A DNA stretch of 64,000 bases from Acidobacteriota bacterium (GTDB lineage: Bacteria > Acidobacteriota > Terriglobia > Terriglobales > Acidobacteriaceae). Below the pieces are notes generated by a model. It had not been told where the DNA came from, made no database searches, and saw only the letters and a list, made by a program, of their open reading frames with translations. The stretch is taken from contig JAJXZT010000027.1 in assembly GCA_021779935.1 (NCBI GenBank), positions 62,001-126,000 on the forward strand. The letters are read 5' to 3'. The position numbers and the translations under genes are program-made. Of the stretch, positions 16,556 to 23,743 are shown in pieces; within the stretch, counting starts at the first letter, position 1; the number at the start of each line of letters is the position of its first letter.

Positions 16556-16639
16556 GAATAATTTCTTGCGCAGGAACTCTGCGCAGAGAGCGAAAGCTCT
16601 CTCAACGAAGAACTAAATAGACAGGAACGAATTTAAAAA

Positions 16640-16804
16640 ATGGCAAACACAAAGAAAATCACCGACAAACTTGAACGCAAGAAGGTAAAGCGCGCAGCGC
16701 GCAAGAAGAACGAGACTGCCAAGCCGAAGGGCGAGCGGACCTATCCACGCGGCTCCAAGAAGCAGAAGGTCAAGAAGTTGGTGCGCGGCCAGTCGAAGCG
16801 GTAA
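16640..16804 (+). CDS. Very small, highly basic protein (54 aa)
   Basis: ATG at 16640, stop TAA at 16802-16804. The translation starts MANTKKITDKLERKKVKRAA and has 16 Lys and 7 Arg in 54 residues against only 4 acidic ones. There are no cysteines and no hydrophobic stretch, so it is most likely a nucleic-acid-binding protein, either ribosome-associated or nucleoid-associated. An AGGAA about 12 nt upstream is a loose ribosome binding site. The frame is clean and bracketed by the double-hairpin repeat and the permease. I do not recognise it as bTHX, L34, L36 or a known histone-like protein. The codon pattern (AAG preferred, GC-rich third positions) matches expressed genes here. Confidence 0.65.
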   Translation: MANTKKITDKLERKKVKRAARKKNETAKPKGERTYPRGSKKQKVKKLVRGQSKR

Positions 16805-16926
16805 CTTCGAGACATCCTGAGGACGGTATCGGTCACGCCGGGCAAGGCGTGCCGGTGCCGCCTCACTGTTTTTTTCTCGCATCATCGTTGTTCTACGCTG
16901 CACCCGCGCTCGGCGACCGCAGTCTG

Positions 16927-18702
16927 ATGGCTGAGTGCGAAGCTTTGGAGGTCCCCCTGGCCAGCCAACTGTTCGCCCGCAAGTCCATCGACAAACTCAT
17001 CTCGGACTCCGAGAATCCAGAGCATCAACTGAAAAAGACGTTGGGCCCTTGGTCGCTCACTGCGCTGGGAATTGGCGCCATCATCGGCTCCGGCATCTTC
17101 GTCCTTACCGGAACCGCTGCGGCGGGCGAGTATTTCCAGGCTCCGAACCTGCTGCACGCGCAGGTGCTGGATCTGATCGTCAATTTCTTCCGCCACGGCG
17201 GCACCAGTGGCGTACTCATGCACGGACGCCCTCCGGCCGGTCCAGCCATCGCCATCTCGTTCATCCTTGTGGCGGTCGCGTGTAGTTTTGCTGGATTGTG
17301 TTACGCCGAGCTGGCGTCCATGATTCCCATCGCCGGCAGCGCCTACACCTATTCCTACGCGACTCTGGGCGAGATCTTCGCGTGGATCATCGGTTGGGAC
17401 CTCATCCTCGAATACGCCGTCAGCAACGTTGCCGTGGCCGTCGGCTTCAGCGGATACCTCAAGGCGCAACTGGCGCAATTCGGCCTCAACATCTCGGACA
17501 AGTGGTCCACGCCGGTTTGGGCCGGCGGACACTGGACTGGCGCGTACTTCGACGTTCCCGCATTTCTTGTCGTCATGATCCTCACCGTGCTGTTGGTGCG
17601 CGGCATTCGCGAATCGGCACAGACGAACAACATCATGGTGGTCGTCAAGCTGGGCGCCATCATCACCTTTCTTGTCGTTGGCGGAATGCTGGTGCATCCC
17701 AAGAACTGGCATCCGTTTATGCCCTCGGGTTTTGGCGGAGTAGTCACCGGCGGCGCCATCATCTTCTTCACCTATATCGGCTTCGACTCGGTTTCCACCG
17801 CTGCCGAAGAGGCCAAGAACCCGCAGCGCGATATTCCCATCGGAATCATTGCCTCGCTCGTCGTCTGTACGATTCTTTACGTCGGCGTTGCGCTTGTTCT
17901 CCTCGGCATGATGCCCTTCTCCATCTTCCGTTCGGGAACTGAAGTCGTGCAGGTGCAACTGGCGCACACCTCAGGGGCGTTTGGCGATCAGGTACGCGCG
18001 TTGCCCAACGTCGGCTACGTCCAGCAGAGTTCTGACAATACCTATCGCGTCGTCTTCGACGGCTCCAAGGACGAGGCTACGGCGCTGGCCACGCGCATGG
18101 AGCAGCTCGCCACTCAGTCCGGCAATGCGGTAAACAACAGCTCGGTGGAGAACGCTACCAACGCGCCCGTGGCCTATGCGCTGGCGACGCTTGGCGCGAA
18201 TCGCGGCTTTCAGGCCGTCATCATCATCGGCGCTCTGACTGGAATGCTGTCGTCGCTGCTCGTCTTCCAGTACGGACAGACGCGCATCTGGTTCGCCATG
18301 TCGCGCGATGGGTTGTTGCCGAAAATCTTTTCGGCCGTGCATAAGGAATTCAAAACGCCGCACTGGTCAACGTGGATCGCCGGAATACTTGTAGGATTGC
18401 CCGCAGGGTTGGTCGATATCGGCGATGCCGCCGATCTTTCGAACATCGGCACGCTCTTCGCCTTCGTGCTCGTCTCGCTCGGCGTCATCTTCCTGCGCCG
18501 CACCCAACCGGACCGCAAGCGCGGATTCAAAGTCCCGTTCGTGCCATGGTTCCCGCTGATCTCCGTGGTGCTCTGCGGTGGACTGATGACCGGGCTCACG
18601 GTGATCACCTGGATTCGTTTCTTCGTCTGGCTGATCATCGGACTGGTGATTTACATCTTCTACAGCCGCAAGCGCAGCGAGTTCGCACCGAAGCAGGATT
18701 AA
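16927..18702 (+). CDS. Amino acid permease, cationic amino acid transporter (CAT)-like APC family
   Basis: Inner-membrane permease of 591 residues from the ATG at 16927. The conserved core opens KKTLGPWSLTALGIGAIIGS (about 39-58), followed by GIFVLTG: the APC helix-1 signature with the GSG substrate loop. FFTYIGFDSVSTAAEEAKNPQRDIP (helix 6-loop) is the CAT-subfamily mark. About 12-13 helices are visible. Two unusual soluble loops stand out: about 35 residues after helix 1 (LLHAQVLDLIVNFFRHGG) and about 60 residues (AFGDQVRALPNVG...NSSVENATN) between helices 7 and 8. The frame is open to 16849, but the extra N-terminus is not family-like. No Shine-Dalgarno. A terminator follows. Substrate unknown, perhaps a cationic or branched amino acid. 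Confidence 0.9.
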   Translation: MAECEALEVPLASQLFARKSIDKLISDSENPEHQLKKTLGPWSLTALGIGAIIGSGIFVLTGTAAAGEYFQAPNLLHAQVLDLIVNFFRHGGTSGVLMHGRPPAGPAIAISFILVAVACSFAGLCYAELASMIPIAGSAYTYSYATLGEIFAWIIGWDLILEYAVSNVAVAVGFSGYLKAQLAQFGLNISDKWSTPVWAGGHWTGAYFDVPAFLVVMILTVLLVRGIRESAQTNNIMVVVKLGAIITFLVVGGMLVHPKNWHPFMPSGFGGVVTGGAIIFFTYIGFDSVSTAAEEAKNPQRDIPIGIIASLVVCTILYVGVALVLLGMMPFSIFRSGTEVVQVQLAHTSGAFGDQVRALPNVGYVQQSSDNTYRVVFDGSKDEATALATRMEQLATQSGNAVNNSSVENATNAPVAYALATLGANRGFQAVIIIGALTGMLSSLLVFQYGQTRIWFAMSRDGLLPKIFSAVHKEFKTPHWSTWIAGILVGLPAGLVDIGDAADLSNIGTLFAFVLVSLGVIFLRRTQPDRKRGFKVPFVPWFPLISVVLCGGLMTGLTVITWIRFFVWLIIGLVIYIFYSRKRSEFAPKQD

Positions 18703-18719
18703 AACCAACGATGTGGATG

Positions 18720-18750
18720 CCCCGTCCTGGCTCCGCTAGGGCGGGTTTTT
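18720..18750 (+). terminator. Rho-independent terminator of the permease gene
   Basis: CCCGTCCT (18721-18728) pairs with AGGGCGGG (18738-18745) with one G-T wobble, and a run of five T follows. Confidence 0.75.
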
Positions 18751-18815
18751 GCTTTGCTTGTGTGGCGCGGGCGCCCACGCCCGCGGTAGTCCGTTTTTGC
18801 CGTTGTTTTTCTAAC

Positions 18816-18926
18816 TCATGTCCGATCCGTGTGAATCCGTTTCCATCCGTGGCGTCTTTGCTTTTGTCGTTCAATCGTCATTCATACTTCGTCCTTCGTA
18901 CTTCCCAATCAGCAATCGACAATGCT
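18816..18926. repeat. Cluster of half-copies of intergenic repeat words
   Basis: Two words sit back to back. GATCCGTGTGAATCCG...ATCCGTGG (about 18823-18853) matches the right arm of the palindromes at 8.5 and 20.8 kb. CGTCCTTCGTACTTCCCAATC with AGCAATCGACAATG (about 18892-18923) matches CGTCCTTCCCAATCAGCAAC at about 11114-11150. They fill most of the gap between the permease terminator and add. Confidence 0.55.
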
Positions 18927-18945
18927 TCTGTGGTGAAATAGAACC

Positions 18946-19986
18946 GTGACCACTCAGCCCTCTTCGTTCATCCTCTCGCTGCCCAAGGCCGAGTTGCATC
19001 TCCACCTGGAGGGCACGGTCGATCCCGCGACGCTCTCCGAGCTTTCGCGGCGGCACTGCACGCCCTTAGCGGCGGACAACAATCGCTACACCAATGTCGA
19101 AGACAGCGGTCGTGTGCTCAGCGAAGACGACGTTCGGGCGCTCTACTCCTACACCGACTTTGTTGGATTTCTCATGGCGTTCAAGGCCGTCACCGAACGC
19201 CTGCGCACCCCGGAAGATTACGAGCTCATCACCTACCGCATGATGCAGAAGCTGGCGGCGCAGGGAGTTGTGCACGCCGAAGTGTTCGTCTCGGTCGGCG
19301 TACTCTTCTGGCGCGGACATCCCATCGACCCGCTCTTTGAAGGCATGGAAGCCGGACGCCTTCGCGGCGAGCGTGACTTCGGCATGACGCTCTACTGGAT
19401 ATTTGACGCCGTCCGCAACTTCGGCGCCGAAGAAGCGCTCAAGGTGGCTAAGAAAGCCGTGGAGTATCGCGAGAGGAACGTAATTGGCTTCGGCATCGGC
19501 GGCGACGAGCGTCGCGGCGCTCCGGAAGAGTTTCGCGATGCCTACCGCTACGCGCGCGAGCACGGCCTGCGAACGTCGTGTCACGCTGGCGAAACGACCG
19601 GGCCCGAATCGATCAGCGGCGCTCTCGATGCGTTGCACACTGAACGGCTTGGCCACGCGCTCTCTTTGCAGCAGTCTCCGGAGCTGTTGCAGCGCGTCGT
19701 TCGCGAGCAGGTACCGCTCGAGTTGTGCATCGCAAGCAACCAGCGCACCGGTTGCTGTCCGCGCATCGAGGACCACCCGGTACGAAAGTACTTTGACGCC
19801 GGGGCCATGATCACGTTGAATACGGACGACCCTGAAATGTTCCAGACGTCACTCGCACACGAGTACCAACTGGCGCAGGACGTCCACGGTTTCAGCGAAG
19901 GAGAGCTGCGGCAACTCGCGATGAATTCCATCCGCGCCTCGTGGCTCCCCGACGAACGGAAATCAGAGTTACTGAAAAGGTACTAG
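18946..19986 (+). CDS. add: Adenosine deaminase family protein
   Basis: Zinc amidohydrolase of 346 residues, the usual ADA length. Metal and catalytic motifs run in order: HLHLEG (about 18-23; first two zinc histidines), SCHAGET (about 212-218; zinc His and catalytic Glu), LGHA (about 234; catalytic His) and NTDDPE (about 289-294; zinc Asp). It should deaminate adenosine or deoxyadenosine to inosine; the ADA-like 6-aminodeoxyfutalosine deaminase of menaquinone synthesis has the same motifs and cannot be excluded, but no mqn genes are nearby. GTG start at 18946; a TG-G-TGAAAT element ends 6 nt before it, so it may be leaderless. A long palindrome starts at its stop codon. Confidence 0.88.
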   Translation: MTTQPSSFILSLPKAELHLHLEGTVDPATLSELSRRHCTPLAADNNRYTNVEDSGRVLSEDDVRALYSYTDFVGFLMAFKAVTERLRTPEDYELITYRMMQKLAAQGVVHAEVFVSVGVLFWRGHPIDPLFEGMEAGRLRGERDFGMTLYWIFDAVRNFGAEEALKVAKKAVEYRERNVIGFGIGGDERRGAPEEFRDAYRYAREHGLRTSCHAGETTGPESISGALDALHTERLGHALSLQQSPELLQRVVREQVPLELCIASNQRTGCCPRIEDHPVRKYFDAGAMITLNTDDPEMFQTSLAHEYQLAQDVHGFSEGELRQLAMNSIRASWLPDERKSELLKRY

Positions 19987-20101
19987 GTGTTAGGTATTAG
20001 GCACTAGGGGTTAGCTGACATCTAACTAACTTTGTTTATTCACAAGTTACCGGATCACCGCCCCGTAGTACGCCTTTTCTAGTACCTGGTACTTGGCACC
20101 T
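19985..20101. repeat. Long wobble-paired inverted repeat between add and the racemase-like gene
   Basis: The 23-nt left arm (19985-20007, starting AGGTGTTAGGTATTAGG) pairs with the 23-nt right arm (20079-20101, starting CTAGTACCTGGTACTTGG). Nearly all mismatches are T/C changes that keep G-U pairs in RNA. The arms are 71 nt apart. The left arm overlaps the add stop codon and the right arm ends 8 nt before the GGAGA of the next gene, so folding could affect its translation. Confidence 0.7.
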
Positions 20102-20119
20102 TCTTTACGGAGACCCTTC

Positions 20120-20812
20120 TTGCCCAAGCATATCGGCATTGTCGCTTGCAGCGCGGAAGGCGCTGCCTTGTGTTATCGCACCATCTGCGCTGAGGCCCCG
20201 GCTCTCATGGGCCGTCACACTCATCCGGAAATTTCCATGCACACCCACCCCCTCGGTTTGTACATGGAATGCATCTACCGTGACGACTGGGCCGGTGTCG
20301 CGGAGTTAATGCTCTCGTCGGCCGCGAAACTCAAGGCATGCGGCGCGGATTTCCTGCTCTCGCCGGACAACACCATCCATCGCGCATTCCCGTTGGTCGC
20401 GGAGAGAACACCTCTACCGTGGCTGCACATTGTCAAGGAAGTTGCGGAAGAAGCGCGTCGGCGCGGCTTCAAGAGCCTGGCGATTACCGGCACGCGTTAC
20501 ACCATGGAAGGTCCGACCTACCCGGAAATCCTCGCCGAGTGCGGCATTGAGCACCGCATTCCCACGCCGCTCGACCGTGGACGCATCAACACCATCATCT
20601 TCGACGAATTGGTGAACGGCATTTTCCGTTCGGAGTCGCTCGGCGTCTTCCAGGGAGTTATCGAACGCATGAAGGCAGAGGGTTGCGATGCCGTGGTGCT
20701 TGGTTGCACGGAGATTCCGCTGCTGGTAACGCCGGAAACCTCGTCGCTGCCGATCCTCGACTCCACCCGCTTGCTCGCCCGCGCCGCTCTCCGTCGCGCG
20801 CTCGAAGCCTGA
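20120..20812 (+). CDS. Aspartate/glutamate racemase superfamily protein lacking the first cysteine
   Basis: 230 residues from a TTG at 20120, chosen because GGAGA (20109-20113) lies 6 nt upstream and the chain then begins MPKHIGIVACSAEGAALCYR, the proper first strand of the fold. PLP-independent Asp/Glu racemases use two cysteines, one per half. The second is present in VVLGCTEIPLL (about residue 196). The first, normally in a CNTAH-like turn, is replaced: the turn reads SPDNTIHRAF. With only one cysteine, classical two-base racemisation is doubtful; the YgeA-like group also replaces one cysteine. HPEISMHTHPLG (about 34-45) is a typical substrate loop. Substrate and reaction unknown. Confidence 0.75.
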   Translation: MPKHIGIVACSAEGAALCYRTICAEAPALMGRHTHPEISMHTHPLGLYMECIYRDDWAGVAELMLSSAAKLKACGADFLLSPDNTIHRAFPLVAERTPLPWLHIVKEVAEEARRRGFKSLAITGTRYTMEGPTYPEILAECGIEHRIPTPLDRGRINTIIFDELVNGIFRSESLGVFQGVIERMKAEGCDAVVLGCTEIPLLVTPETSSLPILDSTRLLARAALRRALEA

Positions 20813-20827
20813 TAGAGAAACAAAACT

Positions 20828-20899
20828 GCCGCGGATCAGCGCGGATTTTCACGGATCACTGACAAATCAAATCCGTAAGAATCCGCGCAAATCTGCGGC
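20828..20899. repeat. Palindromic intergenic repeat, ATCCGTG family, second copy
   Basis: GCCGCGGAT (20828-20836) pairs with ATCTGCGGC (20891-20899); inner arms are GCGCGGATT and CACGGAT against AATCCGT and AATCCGCGC. It lies between convergent genes, exactly like its relative at 8463-8542. Confidence 0.75.
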
Positions 20900-20905
20900 T
20901 GGTTT

Positions 20906-21652
20906 CTAGAACATCGCTGCGAAGCCGGCGGTGACCAACTTCCACACCAGGAACGAACCAAAGATGGTGGCGAATGCCGTGCCACGCTTCACCTTGCTAT
21001 TCGAGGAGAAGCCGATGGCGAGCAGCACCATGATCCAGATGTTGAAGATGTCGATGCCGGTCAGGAATGTCCGCAGGAATTTGTGGGACTGATCGATGAC
21101 CGCTCCGAGATTTGTCGCCACCGGGTTCTGCACATCGAATCCATCCGGGTCGGCGATAAACATCACGACGATGCCGAGGATCGACGCTATCAGCGATGGC
21201 AGGAAAGCGTAGACGGTGATGGCGAATGATCGGCCATAGGGCACCTCCGCACCCAACCCAAAGTTAAACAGCGCCATCAGGATGGCGGAGATGACTGCGA
21301 AAGAGATCAGCAGCATGATCGGCGACGCATACGAAAGGTACCGCGTAATTGTTACCTGAAGGGCTATCTGCCGTTCTTTCTGGTCGGGCGGCATCTTATC
21401 GAAGCGATCCTGCGCGGCCGCGTTCTTTGAGATCTGCGTCCGGACGATTCGATCAAAGCCGATCTGTTTCTGCATGACGCCGACAAAAATCAGCGTCACG
21501 ATGGACATGATGAGCCACGGCACCCACCAGCTTGCGTTGCGCTGCAAGTCGGAGAAAGTCGACGAGGGTGCCATGAAGACGTTGACGAGTCTTGCCCCCT
21601 CGCTGAGACCGGGGGCTTCGGGCGTGACTGGGGGAACGGCAGGTGTGCTCAT
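20906..21652 (-). CDS. YIP1 family membrane protein
   Basis: 248 residues from the ATG at 21652, which has GGAG 6 nt upstream; a longer frame adds 27 unlike residues. A proline-rich soluble N-terminus (MSTPAVPPVTPEAPGLSEGA) precedes five hydrophobic helices: about 45-63, 107-130, 145-165, 190-210 and 222-245. The opening VNVFMAPSSTFSDLQRNASW is the bacterial Yip1-domain signature. In eukaryotes Yip1 proteins act in vesicle traffic; bacterial members are uncharacterised inner-membrane proteins. An ATP-binding protein of an ABC importer lies upstream on the same strand, 150 bp away, and a link is possible but not shown. Confidence 0.75.
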   Translation of the reverse strand: MSTPAVPPVTPEAPGLSEGARLVNVFMAPSSTFSDLQRNASWWVPWLIMSIVTLIFVGVMQKQIGFDRIVRTQISKNAAAQDRFDKMPPDQKERQIALQVTITRYLSYASPIMLLISFAVISAILMALFNFGLGAEVPYGRSFAITVYAFLPSLIASILGIVVMFIADPDGFDVQNPVATNLGAVIDQSHKFLRTFLTGIDIFNIWIMVLLAIGFSSNSKVKRGTAFATIFGSFLVWKLVTAGFAAMF

Positions 21653-21804
21653 GAAGGCTCCAATCCATGGCGGCCTTGTGGCCGGATTCGATGCGGTTGG
21701 ATTTCCGGCGCGATTGTACCGCAAAACCTGCATCCAGTGGTCATTTCAGAGCTATCAATTCTGTAAATTGACGTGCTGTGCCAATCGGGAACTTGAAGTT
21801 GCGG

Positions 21805-22596
21805 CTAAAAGCGAATCTCCGGCGTAGCGTTCAGCAGTGTTCGCGTGTAGTCGTGGCGCGGTGCGGATGTGATCTGTTCCGTGCGTCCCATTTCGACAAG
21901 CTTGCCGTGGTGCATCACGGCGATCCTCGTCGCCAGGTAGCGCACCACTGGCATCGAGTGCGAAATGAACAGGTAAGTCAGTGAGAATTCGCGTTGCAGG
22001 TCGCGCAGCAGGTTCACAATCTGCGCTCCGACGCTGACATCCAGCGCCGACACCGGCTCGTCCGCGACGATAAATCGCGGCCGTAGCGCCAGTGCGCGAG
22101 CAATACCGATACGTTGCCGCTGTCCGCCGCTGAATTCATGCGCAAACCGTGGCAGTGCCGAGGCATCGAGTCCCACGGCACGAATCAATTCTTCCGCCCG
22201 CTGACGCAGTGTCTTGCGGTCGAGGCGCTCATGAATCACCAGCGGTTCAGTAATGATTTGTTCCACCGTAAAGCGCGGGTCGAGCGAACCGAACGGGTCC
22301 TGGAAGACAATCTGCATGTCGCGCCGCGCCCGTCGCATCTCGCGCGAAGAGAGCGAAGTGAGGTCGCGTCCATCGAAGCGAACGACACCGGACGTCGGCT
22401 CAATGAGCCGCAGAATCAGTCTCCCGAGCGTGCTCTTACCCGAGCCGGATTCACCCACCAGGCCAAGAGTTTCGCCGGCCTCGATCGTCAACGAGACGCC
22501 ATCGACCGCCCGAACCTCGCCCTTGGCCTTCCCGCCAAAGGCGTTGCCGCCGAGCGGATAAATCTTCTCCAGTTGCTCCACTTCGACCAGGGCCAT
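21805..22596 (-). CDS. Orphan oligopeptide/dipeptide-type ABC transporter ATPase (DppF/OppF-like)
   Basis: ATP-binding subunit of 263 residues. Walker [10 protein letters not shown] (about 48-56), Q-loop [12 protein letters not shown], signature [10 protein letters not shown] (about 154-163), Walker B FIVADEP and switch histidine in FISHSMP are all intact, so it should hydrolyse ATP. GSLDPR and the [12 protein letters not shown] segment place it in the peptide/nickel importer group, which works as a DppD-DppF pair with two permeases. None of those partners is in the window: the neighbours are a YIP1 protein and rpe. It is either a stand-alone subunit serving a distant transporter or a remnant of a lost operon. 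The ATG at 22596 starts [14 protein letters not shown]. Confidence 0.88.
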   Translation of the reverse strand: MALVEVEQLEKIYPLGGNAFGGKAKGEVRAVDGVSLTIEAGETLGLVGESGSGKSTLGRLILRLIEPTSGVVRFDGRDLTSLSSREMRRARRDMQIVFQDPFGSLDPRFTVEQIITEPLVIHERLDRKTLRQRAEELIRAVGLDASALPRFAHEFSGGQRQRIGIARALALRPRFIVADEPVSALDVSVGAQIVNLLRDLQREFSLTYLFISHSMPVVRYLATRIAVMHHGKLVEMGRTEQITSAPRHDYTRTLLNATPEIRF

Positions 22597-22963
22597 GGCT
22601 GGAAGGCTAGCAGACGCGCAATGCGCGTGCCAGTCCCGCGCATAAATCGCCGGCGCGGTCGTGCCTTACTCACGCGGCGTCGCCAGCGTCTGCCCCCGTC
22701 AACTTTCGACAGGCGTTTTCCCGGGATAGGTCTTGACCAGCGCGGCCATGAGACATTTGGATCGTCGCTCATGTTACCGGGATTATGCAGGCACAATGCG
22801 CGTTTCCAGCCGTGGAAGAGCGACGCTGGCTGCTCCCATGGAGGTCTGTCGGCAGGCCGTAATTCCGCCCTCCCCTTGGGCAACCCGAAAGAGCCATGGT
22901 TGGGTTCGGCCTCCTACCCCTTGCCGTGCTAGAATTTCCACAGTTTCCTTGCGAGAGAACCGC
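22597..22963. other. Divergent 367-bp gap with the rpe promoter
   Basis: No convincing gene. Near the right end TGCTAGAAT (22927-22935) is an extended -10 that would start the rpe transcript around 22942, leaving a leader of about 22 nt; no good -35 is seen. The middle holds several ATGs in frames with no protein-like composition. A promoter for the ABC ATPase must also be here but is not recognisable. Confidence 0.5.
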
Positions 22964-23638
22964 TTGATCGAACTGGCACCGTCGATTCTTTCGGCCAACT
23001 TTGCTCGACTCGCGGAGCAGGTCAAACCTGCCCTTGCAGGTGGTGCAACGCTCTTGCATGTGGACGTGATGGACGGCCATTTCGTCCCAAACCTCACCAT
23101 TGGCCCGCCGGTGGTAGCGTGTTTGCGCAAGGAAGTGGATGTCCCGCTGGACGTCCACCTGATGATTGAGAACCCTGACTTATATATCCCAGCCTTTGTG
23201 GATGCAGGGGCGAACTGGATTTCGGTTCACCAGGAAGCGGTGGTTCATCTCTACCGTACGATTGAGCTCATACGGTCGCACGGCGTCAGCCCCGGAGTGG
23301 TATTGAATCCGGCAACGCCCGTGCTTCTGCTGGACGATATTATCGGCTTGGTGGATTATGTCCTGATCATGTCGGTGAACCCCGGTTTCGGGGGACAGAA
23401 GTTCATTCCACACTCGCTCACCAAGATCCGCCAACTGGTGGAGTTACGTGCCGCGAGGGGATTGAGCTTCCGCATCGAAGTCGATGGAGGCGTTGCCCTG
23501 GATACGGTGGCCGAGGTGGTACGTGCTGGCGCCGAGATTCTGGTCGCCGGTAATGCCGTTTTTGGACACGGCGATGCCCGGCGCAACGCAGAGCAATTGC
23601 TGGAAGCGGCCCGCTCCGCCACGCTGCAGAAGGCGTAG
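22964..23638 (+). CDS. rpe: Ribulose-phosphate 3-epimerase
   Basis: Interconverts D-ribulose 5-phosphate and D-xylulose 5-phosphate in the pentose phosphate pathway. From the TTG at 22964 the protein is 224 residues, the standard size for this TIM barrel. The chain starts MIELAPSILSANFARLAEQV; metal and catalytic motifs are HVDVMDGHFVPNLTIG (about 33-48) and HLMIENP (about 66-72); phosphate binding is by VNPGFGGQKF (about 141-150) and EVDGGV (about 174-179). The start is set by homology and by the TGCTAGAAT promoter just upstream; the frame is open earlier but unlike the family. BamD follows 105 bp downstream. Confidence 0.95.
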   Translation: MIELAPSILSANFARLAEQVKPALAGGATLLHVDVMDGHFVPNLTIGPPVVACLRKEVDVPLDVHLMIENPDLYIPAFVDAGANWISVHQEAVVHLYRTIELIRSHGVSPGVVLNPATPVLLLDDIIGLVDYVLIMSVNPGFGGQKFIPHSLTKIRQLVELRAARGLSFRIEVDGGVALDTVAEVVRAGAEILVAGNAVFGHGDARRNAEQLLEAARSATLQKA

Positions 23639-23743
23639 TCAGACAATCGCGCCGGATACGGTTCGCGCGAAGTTCAGGACCGGGTCGGCCACGCATCAAG
23701 GAGAGGCTCCCCCAACGTCAGGGCCCTCTCGAGGAGTTTCCGG

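Noticed and set aside
16849-16926. Longer N-terminus of the CAT-like permease
   Set aside because: The extra residues include cysteine- and proline-rich sequence unlike permease N-termini; the ATG at 16927 fits better.
2801-20899. CRISPR array or phage attachment sites among the repeats
   Set aside because: Repeats are palindromic, dispersed and unequal; there are no regular spacers, cas genes or integrases.
22733-22963. An extra N-terminal domain on Rpe
   Set aside because: The upstream part of the frame is not protein-like, and an extended -10 lies inside it; the TTG at 22964 gives the exact family length.
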